The position numbers were made by a program, and so were the translations under genes. The notes beneath the pieces are model-generated. The model was given only the letters and a program-made list of their open reading frames with translations, was not told the DNA's origin and searched no databases. From Massilia antarctica (GTDB taxonomy: Bacteria; Pseudomonadota; Gammaproteobacteria; Burkholderiales; Burkholderiaceae_D), in assembly GCF_015689335.1 (NCBI RefSeq), contig NZ_CP065053.1:3348001-3412000 (forward strand): a stretch of DNA of 64,000 bases. The letters run 5' to 3'. This document shows positions 46,187 through 55,194 of the stretch, piece by piece. The number at the start of each line of letters is the position of its first letter. The stretch's first letter is position 1.

Positions 46187-48430
46187 ATGCTGAGCCAGGT
46201 GACAAGCTTGAATGGTAAATACAAGAAGCCGCTGCTGATCGCGGCGGCCGTCGGCGTCATCGCCTTGGGTATCTGGATCGCGCTGCAACCCTTCAAGCAG
46301 CCGGCGGTGCGCAAGGTGGCGGCCCTGGCCGGCATCGAAGCGCAGCCGACCGTGCTGGGCTGGCCGGTGAGCATCGGCACCGTGGCCGGCAGCAGCGGCA
46401 GCGCCGGGTTCGTCGAGGGCGCCGCGGCGCAGGCACGCTTTTCCGATCCCTTCGGCCTGGTGATCGACCGCGACGGCAACGTCTACGTGGCCGATGCGGG
46501 CGAGAACAACCGCATCCGCAAAATCACGCCCGAGGGCGTCGTCTCCACCCTGGCCGGCGGGCCCGAAGGCTTTGCCGACGGTACCGGCGCCGGCGCCGGG
46601 TTTCACACGCCGTCCGGCATGGCCATCGACAGCGCCGGCAACCTGTTCATCGCCGATACCGGCAACAATGCGATCCGCAAGATCACGCCATATGGCGTGG
46701 TCAGCACCATCGGCGGAACTGGCGTGGGCGGCTACCGCGACGGCAAGGCGGGCGAGGCCCAGTTCAACGGACCGGTCGGCGTGGCGGTCGACAAGGCCGG
46801 CGTGGTGTATGTGGCCGACACCTACAACGACCGCATCCGCAAGATTGCGCCCGACGGTACGGTCGGCACCGTCGCCGGCGGTGCGCCCGGCTATGTCGAC
46901 GGAACGGCCGCCGAGGCCCGCTTCGACACGCCCACCTCGGTTGTGGTCGATGCCAGGGGCAACCTGTATGTGGCCGATACCAGCAACGGCGCGCTGCGCA
47001 AGCTGGCGCCGGACGGGCAGGTGAGCACCCTGGCGATTGCTCCGGAAGACGCCGAAAAACCGCTGCTGCGCCGCCCTGTGGGCCTGGCGCTCACGCATGA
47101 CGGTTTTCTGTACGTGGGCGATATCTGGCGCGGACGCATCCTGCAGGTCAGTCCCGACGGCAGCTTGCGCGGCCTGACCGGGATTGGCGTCGACATCGAG
47201 ATCGGCGACGACAAGTCGCTGCGCTTTAGCCGGCCGAGTGCGATCGCGGTCGACCGGATGGGCGCGCTGTACGTGGCCGATGCCGTGAAGCGCACCGTGC
47301 ACCGCGTTTCGCCGCGCCGCGATGGCGCGACGGCAGTGCTCGCGCCCAAGGCGCCGGCGCTGCTTGCCACGGGCAGCGCGCCGGGGCCGGCAGGGTCGGG
47401 AGCGGCCGCGCCCGTCGCGGCGGCGGCATCGCCCGCGGCCGCCGCCGCGGCCGGGCACTTTCCCTGGCCGTTCAAGCCGCAGGACCAGCGCCATGAAGTA
47501 GTGGGTACGATGGGCGAAGTACGTGGCAGTTACGGCGGCGAAAGCCGGCATCACTTTCACAGCGGCCTCGATGTCCAGGCCGACATGGGTGTGCCGGTGC
47601 TGGCGGTGGCCGACGAAAAAGTCAGCAGCCCGGTGCCCAACTGGGCCTTCGGTGAGGTCGGCGAAGGCATGAGCGTCGACAGCATGGCCTACATCCACAT
47701 GCGGGTCGGACGCACGGTCAAGGATGCGCCGCTCGATGCGGCGCGCTTCACCATGCTCGACGATGAAAAAGGCAAGGCGGCGCGCGTGCGGATCAAGCGT
47801 GGCACCCGTTTCCACGTGGGCGACGCGCTCGGCACGGTCAACCGCATGTTCCATGTGCACCTCGTGTACCAGCCGGGCGGGGCGGAGGCCAATCCGCTGA
47901 TCCTGCCGTTTACGGGCTTCAGCGACCAGGTGGCGCCGCGCATCGACAAGGTCGAGCTGGTCGACGCGGCCGGGAAGGCATTGGCACGCAAGCCGGGCAA
48001 GCGGGTAATGGTGGCGCGCGGCGCGGGGCCGTTGGGAATCGTGGTCGACGCCTACGACCAGGCCGACGGCAACGCCGCGCGGCGCAAGCTGGGCCTGTAC
48101 AAGGCCGGCTACCAGGTGCTGCGGGCCGATGGCACGCCGCTGGCCGGATTCGAGCAGCCGCTGATCAATATCGAATTCAACAAGCTGCCGCCGGACCCGG
48201 AAAGCGTGAAGCTGGCGTACGCCGACAACAGCGGCATCACCGTGTACGGCAGCGCAAGGACGCGGTTTTTGTATGTGGTGACCAATACCGTGCGCGACGG
48301 CGTGGCCAAAATTGGAGCATGGGACCCGGCCGCTCTGGCGCCGGGCGACTACCTGATCCGCATTGTCGCGGCTGATTACGTCGGCAACGAAGCGATCAAC
48401 GGACGCGACTTGCCGATTACGGTGGAGTGA
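46187..48430 (+). CDS. Membrane-anchored NHL beta-propeller fused to an M23/LytM-like domain
   Basis: 747 residues. One N-terminal membrane anchor (~12-35), then six NHL repeats to ~residue 380 (FGLVIDRDGNVYVADAGENN, GMAIDSAGNLFIADTGNNAI, GVAVDKAGVVYVADTYNDRI). A Pro/Ala-rich linker (~385-425) leads to a LytM/M23-like domain with H458-x3-D462 (HFHSGLD) and H556-x-H558 (FHVHL). These fit the zinc ligands of lysostaphin-type endopeptidases, with an unusually long gap between them. A C-terminal beta domain of ~150 residues follows. It probably binds or trims cell wall or matrix. The start is ATG 46187; TTG at 46181 is possible. Confidence 0.82.
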   Translation: MLSQVTSLNGKYKKPLLIAAAVGVIALGIWIALQPFKQPAVRKVAALAGIEAQPTVLGWPVSIGTVAGSSGSAGFVEGAAAQARFSDPFGLVIDRDGNVYVADAGENNRIRKITPEGVVSTLAGGPEGFADGTGAGAGFHTPSGMAIDSAGNLFIADTGNNAIRKITPYGVVSTIGGTGVGGYRDGKAGEAQFNGPVGVAVDKAGVVYVADTYNDRIRKIAPDGTVGTVAGGAPGYVDGTAAEARFDTPTSVVVDARGNLYVADTSNGALRKLAPDGQVSTLAIAPEDAEKPLLRRPVGLALTHDGFLYVGDIWRGRILQVSPDGSLRGLTGIGVDIEIGDDKSLRFSRPSAIAVDRMGALYVADAVKRTVHRVSPRRDGATAVLAPKAPALLATGSAPGPAGSGAAAPVAAAASPAAAAAAGHFPWPFKPQDQRHEVVGTMGEVRGSYGGESRHHFHSGLDVQADMGVPVLAVADEKVSSPVPNWAFGEVGEGMSVDSMAYIHMRVGRTVKDAPLDAARFTMLDDEKGKAARVRIKRGTRFHVGDALGTVNRMFHVHLVYQPGGAEANPLILPFTGFSDQVAPRIDKVELVDAAGKALARKPGKRVMVARGAGPLGIVVDAYDQADGNAARRKLGLYKAGYQVLRADGTPLAGFEQPLINIEFNKLPPDPESVKLAYADNSGITVYGSARTRFLYVVTNTVRDGVAKIGAWDPAALAPGDYLIRIVAADYVGNEAINGRDLPITVE

Positions 48431-48433
48431 GGG

Positions 48434-48469
48434 ACAGGCCGGGAGGTCGCAGTGGACCTCCCGGCCTGT
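48434..48469. terminator. Bidirectional hairpin between convergent genes
   Basis: Perfect 15-bp arms (48434-48448 and 48455-48469) with a 6-nt loop, four bases after the plus-strand stop and three bases before the minus-strand stop. Confidence 0.65.
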
Positions 48470-48471
48470 GG

Positions 48472-49134
48472 TCAGGCGCTGATTTTTGCCGGACGATTGC
48501 GGCGGCGGGTGACGAAGCCCAGCATGGCCATGCCGGTCAGGAACATGGCATAGGTTTCCGGTTCCGGAACCGCGCTGACGAGATTATCCTTCGTGCTGAA
48601 GCTGGTGAATGTGCCGGCTGGCGCCAGGAACTGCGCTTGCTGGCCGCCATCGCAGCATCCCTCGAAGCCATAAATGGTCAGGGTGTGGTTGCCGGCGGCC
48701 AGGTTCACCGTGGCATTGAAATACTGCGAAGGATTGCTGTACTGGCCGTCCCACCACATATCGTGGCTCTTCGAATCGAGCGCCACGCCATTGAGGAACA
48801 GCGCGCCGCCGAAGCCGAAATCGACCCCGGCGCGGAACTGCCACACGCCGGCGTTGGCTTCGCTGACGCCGAAGCTGATGGTCGACTTGAGCGCGAAATT
48901 ACTGTTGCCGCCGAACAGGCTGGCGTGGGTGATGTTGTTATACGAATCGACGCTGGTTTTCGCGTAGGTGGCGCCCTGGAGCGCACCGTCGACGGCGCTG
49001 CGATAGGCCGCCGCGTCGGACAAGAGGCCGGATGGGGTGGCGGAAGCCGATTCGATCACGATCGTGCTTGCGTTGACACTGCCGGCAAGCGCGAGGCTAG
49101 CGGCTGCTAACATCCATGAGAGTTTCTTATTCAT
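48472..49134 (-). CDS. PEP-CTERM sorted exported protein
   Basis: 220 residues. N-terminal signal (MNKKLSWMLAAASLALAGSV-NA) and C-terminal PEP-CTERM tag: VPEPETYAMFLTGMAMLGFV followed by TRRRNRPAK. Such proteins are handled by exosortase and usually coupled to exopolysaccharide. The body is a beta-rich carbohydrate-binding-like domain (GVWQFRAGVDFGFGGALFLN, LAAGNHTLTIYGFEGCCDGG), resembling PA14-like lectin modules. ATG at 49134. No exosortase gene is in the window. Confidence 0.88.
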   Translation of the reverse strand: MNKKLSWMLAAASLALAGSVNASTIVIESASATPSGLLSDAAAYRSAVDGALQGATYAKTSVDSYNNITHASLFGGNSNFALKSTISFGVSEANAGVWQFRAGVDFGFGGALFLNGVALDSKSHDMWWDGQYSNPSQYFNATVNLAAGNHTLTIYGFEGCCDGGQQAQFLAPAGTFTSFSTKDNLVSAVPEPETYAMFLTGMAMLGFVTRRRNRPAKISA

Positions 49135-49398
49135 TTTTTTCCTGGACAAAGGACCGCGCGCGCAAACGCTGCGCGGTCGGATGAAAGAGAGTTTTCGCTC
49201 CGCACAAGCGGCCATCGCATGCGATGGACGTTCTGTCTGGGTGCGGGCGCTGAATCAGGGTGTACCGGACAGTTATCCGGTGCACGAACAGTAGTCAAAG
49301 AATAACATAGATGCGCGGCGGAAAATTTACTGACGGCATGTGTGTTTACGTTTTACAACGAGTCGATTCCTACGGCTGAGCCCAAAACGCCTACAACC

Positions 49399-49788
49399 GG
49401 GGTCAGAGCTCTAATCAGCAACAAAAATATTGCACATTCCACCCAAGCACCCAAGGGGTCTGACCTCTGATTAGCAATAAAAATACCACCGGGGTCTGAC
49501 CTCTGATTAGCAACAAAAATACCACCGGGGTCTGACCTCTGATTAGCAATAACACCCAAGGGGTCTGACCTCTGATTAGCAATAAAAATGTTGCGAATCG
49601 GAGGTCAGCCCCCCGGTTGTAAGCTGTTTCACTGCTGTCGTAGGAATTTTGATGTCAGGTGTTGGCGGGGAGGGTGCCGACGCCATGGTTGCGGTTGGCA
49701 GATCGCTGGTCGAGGCGGATCGGAGGATAGACGGGGCTGACTTCTGTTTAGCAACGAGAAAAAGTTTCTAATCAGAGGTCAGACCCCG
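49399..49788. repeat. ~36-bp direct repeats (GGGGTCTGACCTCTGATTAG) and inverted copies
   Basis: Direct units start near 49399, 49455, 49491, 49527 and 49560, with core GGGGTCTGACCTCTGATTAG followed by CAAYAAAAAT. Inverted copies lie at 49599-49616 and 49764-49788 (AATCAGAGGTCAGACCCC), and another direct copy near 49733. Shorter pieces of the same word occur after flhA (near 2095). This is a tandem/inverted array of an interspersed repeat. The spacer 49135-49398 holds only the PEP-CTERM promoter region. Confidence 0.8.
49622..49725 (-). pseudogene. Relic of a dadA 3' end
   Basis: Minus strand reads IRLDQRSANRNHG..LPANT then stop, aligning with the real dadA end ([19 protein letters not shown]). 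The sequence after the stop (GGAATTTTGATGTCAGGTGT and onward) is a diverged copy of the dadA 3' flank at 49789-49845. Only about 22 codons remain, flanked by the 36-bp repeats. Confidence 0.6.
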
Positions 49789-49827
49789 GTTGTAGGCTGT
49801 TTTACTGCTGTAGTAGGAGTTTTGGTG

Positions 49828-51117
49828 TCAGGCGTTGGCGAGGTCGAGGCGGGCATCGCTGCCGCGACCCTGGTAGCGGCCGGCCGAGAGGTCGTCGAAG
49901 CGGATCGCCGGGCGCTTGGCCGACATCAGGTCGGCCAGCATCTGCGCCGAGCCGCACGACATGGTCCAGCCCAAGGTGCCGTGCCCGGTGTTGAGGAACA
50001 GATTGCCCAGCGCGGTGCGCCCGACGATCGGGGTGCCGTCCGGCGTCATCGGCCGCAGCCCGGTCCAGAACGAGGCGCGCGCGCTGTCGCCAGCACCCGG
50101 AAACAGGTCGTTGACCACCATTTCCAAGGTGGCGCGCCGGCGCGGATTGAGGCGCTGGTCGAAGCCGGCAATCTCGGCCATGCCGCCGACGCGGATGCGG
50201 TCGTCGAAACGGGTCACGGCAATCTTGTAGCTCTCGTCCAAAATGGTCGAGACCGGCGCCTTGCTGGCATCGGTGATCGGCACGGTGATCGAGTAGCCTT
50301 TCATCGGGTACACGGGAATGTCGACGATCGATTTGAGCAGCGCCGTCGAGTGCGCGCCGAGCGCGACCACATAGGCGTCGCCCTGCACCAGTTCGTCGCC
50401 GCAATGCACGCCGCTGATGGCGTTGCCCGTCACCGCCAGGCGGTCGATGGCGACGTTGTAGCGAAAGCGCACGCCCAGCGCTTCTGCCATCGCGGCCAGG
50501 CGGGTGGTGAACAGCTGGCAGTCGCCAGTCTCGTCGTTCGGCAGGCGCAGGGCGCCGACCAGCTTGTCCTTGACCAGCGCCAGCGCCGGCTCGGCCTGGC
50601 CGAGCTGCTCGCGCGTGAGTAGTTCGTAGGGCACGCCGGAATCCTGCAGCACCTTGATGTCTTTTTCCGCGCTGGCGAACTGCTGTTCGGTGCGGAACAG
50701 TTGCATGGTGCCGCGCTGCCGGCTTTCGTAGCTGATGCCGGCTTCTTCGCGCAGGGTCTTGAAACAGTCGCGGCTGTACTCGGCCAGGCGCACCATGCGT
50801 TCCTTGTTGACCGCGTAACGGTCGGCCGTGCAGTTGCGCAGCATGTCCCACATCCATTTGAGCTGGAAGGTGGTGCCGTCTGGTGTGATGGAGAGCGGCG
50901 CGTGGCGCTGCAGCATCCATTTCATGGCCTTGAGGGGAATCCCGGGCGCGGCCCACGGCGAGGCGTAGCCGGGCGAAATCTGGCCCGCGTTGGCGAAGCT
51001 CGTTTCCAGCGCCGGACCGGGCTGGCGGTCGAGCACGGTGACGTCGTGGCCGGCCTTGGCCAGGTAGTAAGCAGTGGTCACGCCGATAACGCCGCTGCCC
51101 AAGATGACGACACGCAT
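49828..51117 (-). CDS. dadA: D-amino acid dehydrogenase, small subunit
   Basis: 429-residue FAD-dependent membrane-associated dehydrogenase that oxidises D-alanine and related D-amino acids to 2-oxoacids, feeding electrons to the respiratory chain. The N-terminal FAD-binding motif [40 protein letters not shown] and the C-terminal [16 protein letters not shown] and [15 protein letters not shown] are diagnostic. ATG at 51117 with GGAG 6-7 nt upstream. A divergent Lrp-type regulator gene lies 103 nt away. Confidence 0.96.
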   Translation of the reverse strand: MRVVILGSGVIGVTTAYYLAKAGHDVTVLDRQPGPALETSFANAGQISPGYASPWAAPGIPLKAMKWMLQRHAPLSITPDGTTFQLKWMWDMLRNCTADRYAVNKERMVRLAEYSRDCFKTLREEAGISYESRQRGTMQLFRTEQQFASAEKDIKVLQDSGVPYELLTREQLGQAEPALALVKDKLVGALRLPNDETGDCQLFTTRLAAMAEALGVRFRYNVAIDRLAVTGNAISGVHCGDELVQGDAYVVALGAHSTALLKSIVDIPVYPMKGYSITVPITDASKAPVSTILDESYKIAVTRFDDRIRVGGMAEIAGFDQRLNPRRRATLEMVVNDLFPGAGDSARASFWTGLRPMTPDGTPIVGRTALGNLFLNTGHGTLGWTMSCGSAQMLADLMSAKRPAIRFDDLSAGRYQGRGSDARLDLANA

Positions 51118-51220
51118 GGTTTCTCCGGAAGATAAAGTGAGGGTGCAAGAATTTCCGCTATATTATTGGGTTTCAACCAGTCTTTGTTCACGTATAACTG
51201 CACTTATTTAGTGGAATTTC

Positions 51221-51721
51221 ATGCGTATCGTTAAAGAATCGAGCCGCAGCCTCGATAAGCTCGACCGCCACATCCTGCGCATCCTGCAACACGAGGGCCG
51301 CATTTCCATGAAGGATTTGGGCGAGCGGGTCGGCCTGTCGGTCACGCCCTGCATCGAGCGGGTCAAGCGCATGGAGCGCGATGGCGTGATCAGCGGCTAT
51401 TACGCGCGCGTCGATCCGGCCGCGCTGGGCGCGAAGCTGCTGGTGTTCGTGGAAATCACCTTGAACCAGAAGTCGGCCTCGGCCTTCGAGCAGTTCCGGC
51501 GCGAGGTGCTGCGCATTCCCGAGGTGCAGGAATGCCATCTGGTGTCGGGCGACTTCGATTACCTGATCAAGGCGCGCATCCACGAGATGGCCGAGTACCG
51601 CAAGCTGCTCGGCGACATGCTGCTGCAGTTACCGGGCGCGGCACAGTCGAAGAGTTATGTGGTGATGGAGGAGATCAAGGAGACCTTGGTGCTGTCGACC
51701 GAGGCGCTCCTTCAGCCTTAG
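51221..51721 (+). CDS. Lrp/AsnC-family regulator, probably of dadA
   Basis: 166 residues. N-terminal HTH (LDKLDRHILRILQHEGRISM, LGERVGLSVTPCIERVKRME) and a C-terminal RAM effector domain (VFVEITLNQKSASAFEQFRR, HLVSGDFDYLIKARI). Closest in style to Lrp/BkdR/DadR regulators that sense amino acids. The divergent position to dadA implies it controls that gene in response to alanine or similar (inference). Its stop overlaps the stop of the convergent pirin gene by 4 nt (TTAG/CTAA). Confidence 0.93.
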   Translation: MRIVKESSRSLDKLDRHILRILQHEGRISMKDLGERVGLSVTPCIERVKRMERDGVISGYYARVDPAALGAKLLVFVEITLNQKSASAFEQFRREVLRIPEVQECHLVSGDFDYLIKARIHEMAEYRKLLGDMLLQLPGAAQSKSYVVMEEIKETLVLSTEALLQP

Positions 51722-52575
51722 CGCAGGCTCTGGAAACGGCCGGCTTCGAAGTCGGCGATGGCGCTCTGGATTTCCTCGCGCGTATTCATCACGAACGGTC
51801 CGTGCGACACCACCGGCTCGCCGATCGGCGTGGCGTGGCCGAGGATCAGCAGGGCATCGGTTTCGGCGCGGATGGCGAGGGTGTCGCCTTCGTCGTTCAG
51901 TTCGGCCAGATGAAAGGCGTCGGCGCGGTCGCCGTTGATGTCGATGGCGCCGCGCACCACGTACAGGAAGACATTGCGCGCGCGCAGGTCCGGCACGCGC
52001 AACTGGCCGCCGGCGCGCATCGCCACCGTGCTCATGAACACGCCGGTGAGCGAATGCACCGGGCCTTCGATGCCATTCCACTGGCCGGCGATCAGGTGCA
52101 GGTCGACCTTGCCGGAATCGAGGCCGATGGTCGGAATGTCGCCCCGCTGCAGTCCGGTGTAGGCCGGCGCGCTCATTTTCAGGCGCCCCGGCAGGTTGAT
52201 CCACAATTGCAGGATTTCGAGCTGCCCGCCTTGCTCGCGAAACGCCAGCGGCGACACTTCGGCATGCACGATGCCGCTGCCCGCGGTCATCCATTGCACG
52301 CCGCCGGCGCCGATCACGCTCTCGTGGCCGGCGCTATCCTTGTGCATCAGGGTGCCGTCGACGATGAAGGTGACGGTCTCGAAACCGCGGTGCGGATGCG
52401 GCCCGAACGGCAGGCCGCGGTTGCCCGGCGGGTAATGCTGCGGTCCGTGGTGATTGAGGAACAGGAAGGGATCGATCTGGTCGGCGTACGGGCCCGGCAG
52501 CGGACGCTGGGTCAGCAGGTCGCCGATATCGTCGCGTTGCGCTGGGTGCAGGCGCTTGATGCTTTTTTCGCTCAT
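51718..52575 (-). CDS. Pirin-family protein
   Basis: 285-residue bicupin. The N-terminal cupin carries the metal site FGPHPHRGFETVTFIVDG with GGVQWMTAGSGIVHAEVS; these His/Glu residues match the Fe site of pirins such as YhhW, a quercetin 2,3-dioxygenase. The C-terminal cupin lacks metal ligands, as usual. The physiological substrate is unknown. ATG at 52575; the frame continues upstream without a start signal. Confidence 0.92.
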   Translation of the reverse strand: MSEKSIKRLHPAQRDDIGDLLTQRPLPGPYADQIDPFLFLNHHGPQHYPPGNRGLPFGPHPHRGFETVTFIVDGTLMHKDSAGHESVIGAGGVQWMTAGSGIVHAEVSPLAFREQGGQLEILQLWINLPGRLKMSAPAYTGLQRGDIPTIGLDSGKVDLHLIAGQWNGIEGPVHSLTGVFMSTVAMRAGGQLRVPDLRARNVFLYVVRGAIDINGDRADAFHLAELNDEGDTLAIRAETDALLILGHATPIGEPVVSHGPFVMNTREEIQSAIADFEAGRFQSLR

Positions 52576-52726
52576 GGGCTCACTCCTTCGATGGTGGTTG
52601 CGTCCCTCACCATACCTCAAGCGCGGCGCGCGCGGCGTCGGCCTGCGCGACGGCGAAAACTTTATGCCCCCGTTTGCGGTCCTACCGGGACGCCACCATG
52701 TTGGTGGAGACCACAAGGAGGCAATA

Positions 52727-53011
52727 ATGGCAACAATGAACGCACCCGCAAACGAACGCCGCCACATCCCGGAACGCCGCAACGCCGGCGCCGCGCATTC
52801 GACCCACTTTTCCGCCCTCGACTGGGCGGCGATGGTCTTGATGATCGTCGGCGGCATCAACTGGGGCCTGGTCGGCGCCTTCGAGTTCGACCTGGTGGCG
52901 GCACTGTTCGGCGATCGCACCACCTGGTCGCGCCTGGTGTATGCGCTGGTCGGCATCGCCTCGCTGTACGGGATTTACCTGCTGAGCAAGATGGCCGCGC
53001 GCCAGCATTAG
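52727..53011 (+). CDS. DUF378 small membrane protein
   Basis: 94 residues, two membrane spans in the DUF378 pattern: LDWAAMVLMIVGGINWGLVG and LVYALVGIASLYGIYLLSKM. A charged N-terminus precedes them (NERRHIPERRNAG). Family function unknown. ATG at 52727 with AGGAGG 6 nt upstream. Its TAG stop ends in the first base of the 13-bp tandem array. Confidence 0.85.
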   Translation: MATMNAPANERRHIPERRNAGAAHSTHFSALDWAAMVLMIVGGINWGLVGAFEFDLVAALFGDRTTWSRLVYALVGIASLYGIYLLSKMAARQH

Positions 53012-53166
53012 CGGCGTCCGCTTGCGGCGCCCGCTTGCGGCGTCCGCTTGCGGCGCCCGCTTGCGGCGCCCGCTTGCGGCGTTCGCTTGCGAAGTGCGCT
53101 TGCGGCGTCCGCTTGCGGCGTCCGCTTGCGGCGTCCGCTTGCGGCGTCCGCTTGCGGCGTCCGCTT
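53011..53166. repeat. 13-bp tandem repeat, 12 copies
   Basis: Units GCGGCGTCCGCTT or GCGGCGCCCGCTT in perfect 13-bp register from 53011 to 53166. Copies 1, 3, 8, 9, 10, 11 and 12 are identical; copy 7 is the most diverged (GCGAAGTGCGCTT). It starts at the stop codon of the DUF378 gene and ends ~120 nt before the M20 peptidase. Confidence 0.95.
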
Positions 53167-53284
53167 GCGGCTCCTGGGCCGCGCCCTTGGGCCTGACCTT
53201 GCCACTGCGGGCCCCGGCCTGCGCCGCAGGGCCGGCGGTGATAGACTTTGACGTTACGCAAACTCAACGTCCAGGATCGTCATC

Positions 53285-54793
53285 ATGCGCCACTCGTTTG
53301 TCCTCGCCAGCCTGCTGTGTTGCCTGAGCAGCGCCGCCGGCGCCGCTCCCCCGCAAGCACCGGGGGAGGCGGCCTTGCGCGCGGCTGCCCATGCGGCCGC
53401 GACCTATCGCTCGGCGCTGACCGACAGCCTGGCGAAGATGGTCAGCTTCAATACGGTCGCCGACACCACGGTGCCGTTCGAGCGCAATCCGCAGCACCTC
53501 GGTTTCAAAAGCTACCTCAAGAGCGAGGCCGAGCGGCTCGGCTTCGATTACACCGACCATGGCTATGTGATGGTCATCGGCCTGGGCAGCGGCAGCGAGC
53601 GGGTCGGCATCATCACGCACGGCGATATCCAGCCGGTCGATCCGTCCAAGTGGAAAAAATCGCCCTTCGAGCTGGACAAGACGAGCGAGGCCGGGCGCCT
53701 GATCGGGCGCGGCACCGAGGACGACAAGGGACCGATCGCGACCGCCCTGTACGCGATGAAGGCGATCAAGGATAGCAAGCTGGCGCTGTCGAAACGGCTG
53801 GAACTGTATGTCTACATGGCCGAGGAATCGGACTGGGGGCCGCTGACCGAGTTTCTCAAGACGCACCAGCCGCCCCAGGTGAACATCACGCTCGACGCCG
53901 AGTATCCGGTGGTCACGGCCGAGAAGGGCTACGGCACGATCACGGTGACGGTGCCGCCACAGGCCCCGGCGCCGGCCGGTACGGCGACGCTGGTCGCCTT
54001 CGGCGGCGGCTTTTTCGGCAGCCAGATTCCGGAAGACGCCAGCGCCGCCATCGAGGACGCCTCGGCGCAACTGGAAGCGGCCATCCGCCAGCGCGCCGCC
54101 GCCCAGGGCGGCATGCGCTATAGCTTCAGCCGCCAGGGCAAGCAGTTGCTGATCAAGGCGCAAGGCTTGTCGGCGCATTCGTCCAAGCCGGAAGACGGCG
54201 TCAACGCGATCAGCATGCTGGCCGATGCGCTCAGTGGCCAGCCGTGGCCGAACACCACGGCCGGCGCCATGGTCAACCTGCTCAACGACCTGATCGGGAC
54301 CGGCATGTACGGCGAAAAATTCGGCAATATCGCTTACCGCGATAAATTCATGGGGCCGATGACCGTGGCGCCGACCGTCATCAAACAGGGTGACGCCGGG
54401 ATTTCGCTGCACGTGAACCTGCGCCGTCCGCAAGGCAAGAGCACCGAACAGCTGACCGGCGAAGTGAATGAGGCGCTGACCCGGTGGCAGGCGCGGCGCA
54501 TCGCATTGGCCGATGTGAAGGTCGAGATCACGGAACCGTGGCTGCAGAAAAGCGCGCCCCAGGTGCCGACCTTGCTGTCCGTGTTTTCCTATTACACCGG
54601 CATCAAGAATCCGCGCCCGATTTCCATCGGCGGCGGCACCAACTCGCGCCTGTTCCCGAACGCGGTCAGCTTCGGCCCGGCCATGCCGGGCGCCGTGTAT
54701 TCGGGTCACTCCGAACATGAGTTCATCACCGACAAGCAGCTCATGCTGAACCTGCAAATGTACACGGCCGTCATGGCTGAACTGGCCAAATAA
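53285..54793 (+). CDS. Exported M20-family metallopeptidase (dipeptidase/carboxypeptidase)
   Basis: 502 residues with a signal peptide (MRHSFVLASLLCCLSSAAGA-AP). Two-zinc M20 motifs are present: H112 in THGDIQPVD, GRGTEDDKGP (E145-D146-D147), the general-base pair E180-E181 in YMAEESDWGP and the late His in SGHSEHEF (~478). A lid/dimerisation domain sits between (~190-380), giving the longer PepV-like size. It probably cleaves dipeptides or C-terminal amino acids in the periplasm. ATG at 53285. Confidence 0.9.
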   Translation: MRHSFVLASLLCCLSSAAGAAPPQAPGEAALRAAAHAAATYRSALTDSLAKMVSFNTVADTTVPFERNPQHLGFKSYLKSEAERLGFDYTDHGYVMVIGLGSGSERVGIITHGDIQPVDPSKWKKSPFELDKTSEAGRLIGRGTEDDKGPIATALYAMKAIKDSKLALSKRLELYVYMAEESDWGPLTEFLKTHQPPQVNITLDAEYPVVTAEKGYGTITVTVPPQAPAPAGTATLVAFGGGFFGSQIPEDASAAIEDASAQLEAAIRQRAAAQGGMRYSFSRQGKQLLIKAQGLSAHSSKPEDGVNAISMLADALSGQPWPNTTAGAMVNLLNDLIGTGMYGEKFGNIAYRDKFMGPMTVAPTVIKQGDAGISLHVNLRRPQGKSTEQLTGEVNEALTRWQARRIALADVKVEITEPWLQKSAPQVPTLLSVFSYYTGIKNPRPISIGGGTNSRLFPNAVSFGPAMPGAVYSGHSEHEFITDKQLMLNLQMYTAVMAELAK

Positions 54794-54805
54794 GGGTAGG
54801 CGGGC

Positions 54806-54839
54806 GACCCGGCGCGCAGTAGCCCGCGCGCGCCGGGTC
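54806..54839 (+). terminator. GC-rich hairpin after the M20 peptidase
   Basis: GACCCGGCGCGC (54806-54817) and GCGCGCCGGGTC (54828-54839), perfect 12-bp arms, 12 nt after the stop codon; no T-run. Confidence 0.55.
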
Positions 54840-54884
54840 CGCGTGTCCGTTTCGTTCGCACCCGTAAAAACACCGGTTTCTGAT

Positions 54885-54996
54885 GTAGGCAGCAGCCTAC
54901 GTTATGTAACCGGAATTGACGTCGCCACGTCAACCACATTCCTTCTCCCTCTCAGAAAAATCTTTGCGTTCAATCTGATTGAACGCTACTGGTTAC
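54885..54996. promoter_or_regulatory. Palindrome-rich leader upstream of the GH2 gene
   Basis: Three perfect inverted repeats: GTAGGC-4-GCCTAC (54885-54900), TTGACGT-4-ACGTCAA (54916-54933) and GCGTTCAAT-3-ATTGAACGC (54966-54986). A wider pair GTAACC (54906-54911) / GGTTAC (54991-54996) brackets the last two. They lie in an unusually AT-balanced 180-nt stretch, 200-310 nt before the GH2 start. The remaining spacer (54997-55194) has no supported gene. Confidence 0.5.
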
Positions 54997-55194
54997 AAGC
55001 CATTTTCACCTAGAAATCTTGCTTTTTCGGGGTGTGAAAATGCGCAAAATTGGCGTGCTAGCATCCGTGCCGTGATCGCGATCGCGCTAGTCGTTGGCGG
55101 CATGGAGCGCCCCTGCTGCCTGGCCTGCTGCGTCGCGCAGCCTTGCGCCGCGCCGACGGCCGACGCCGTTGCAAGCCCATGACGAGGAGCATCA

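Noticed and set aside
45164..47860. 898-codon minus-strand frame as one protein
   Set aside because: Only the last 313 codons (from 46105) read as a signal peptide and propeller; the rest is antisense to the NHL-M23 gene.
49399..49590. CRISPR array
   Set aside because: Units abut with almost no unique spacers, vary in length and have inverted copies nearby; no cas genes.
53011..53166. CRISPR or coding repeat
   Set aside because: 13-bp units with no spacers; 13 is not a multiple of three and no frame is maintained as protein.
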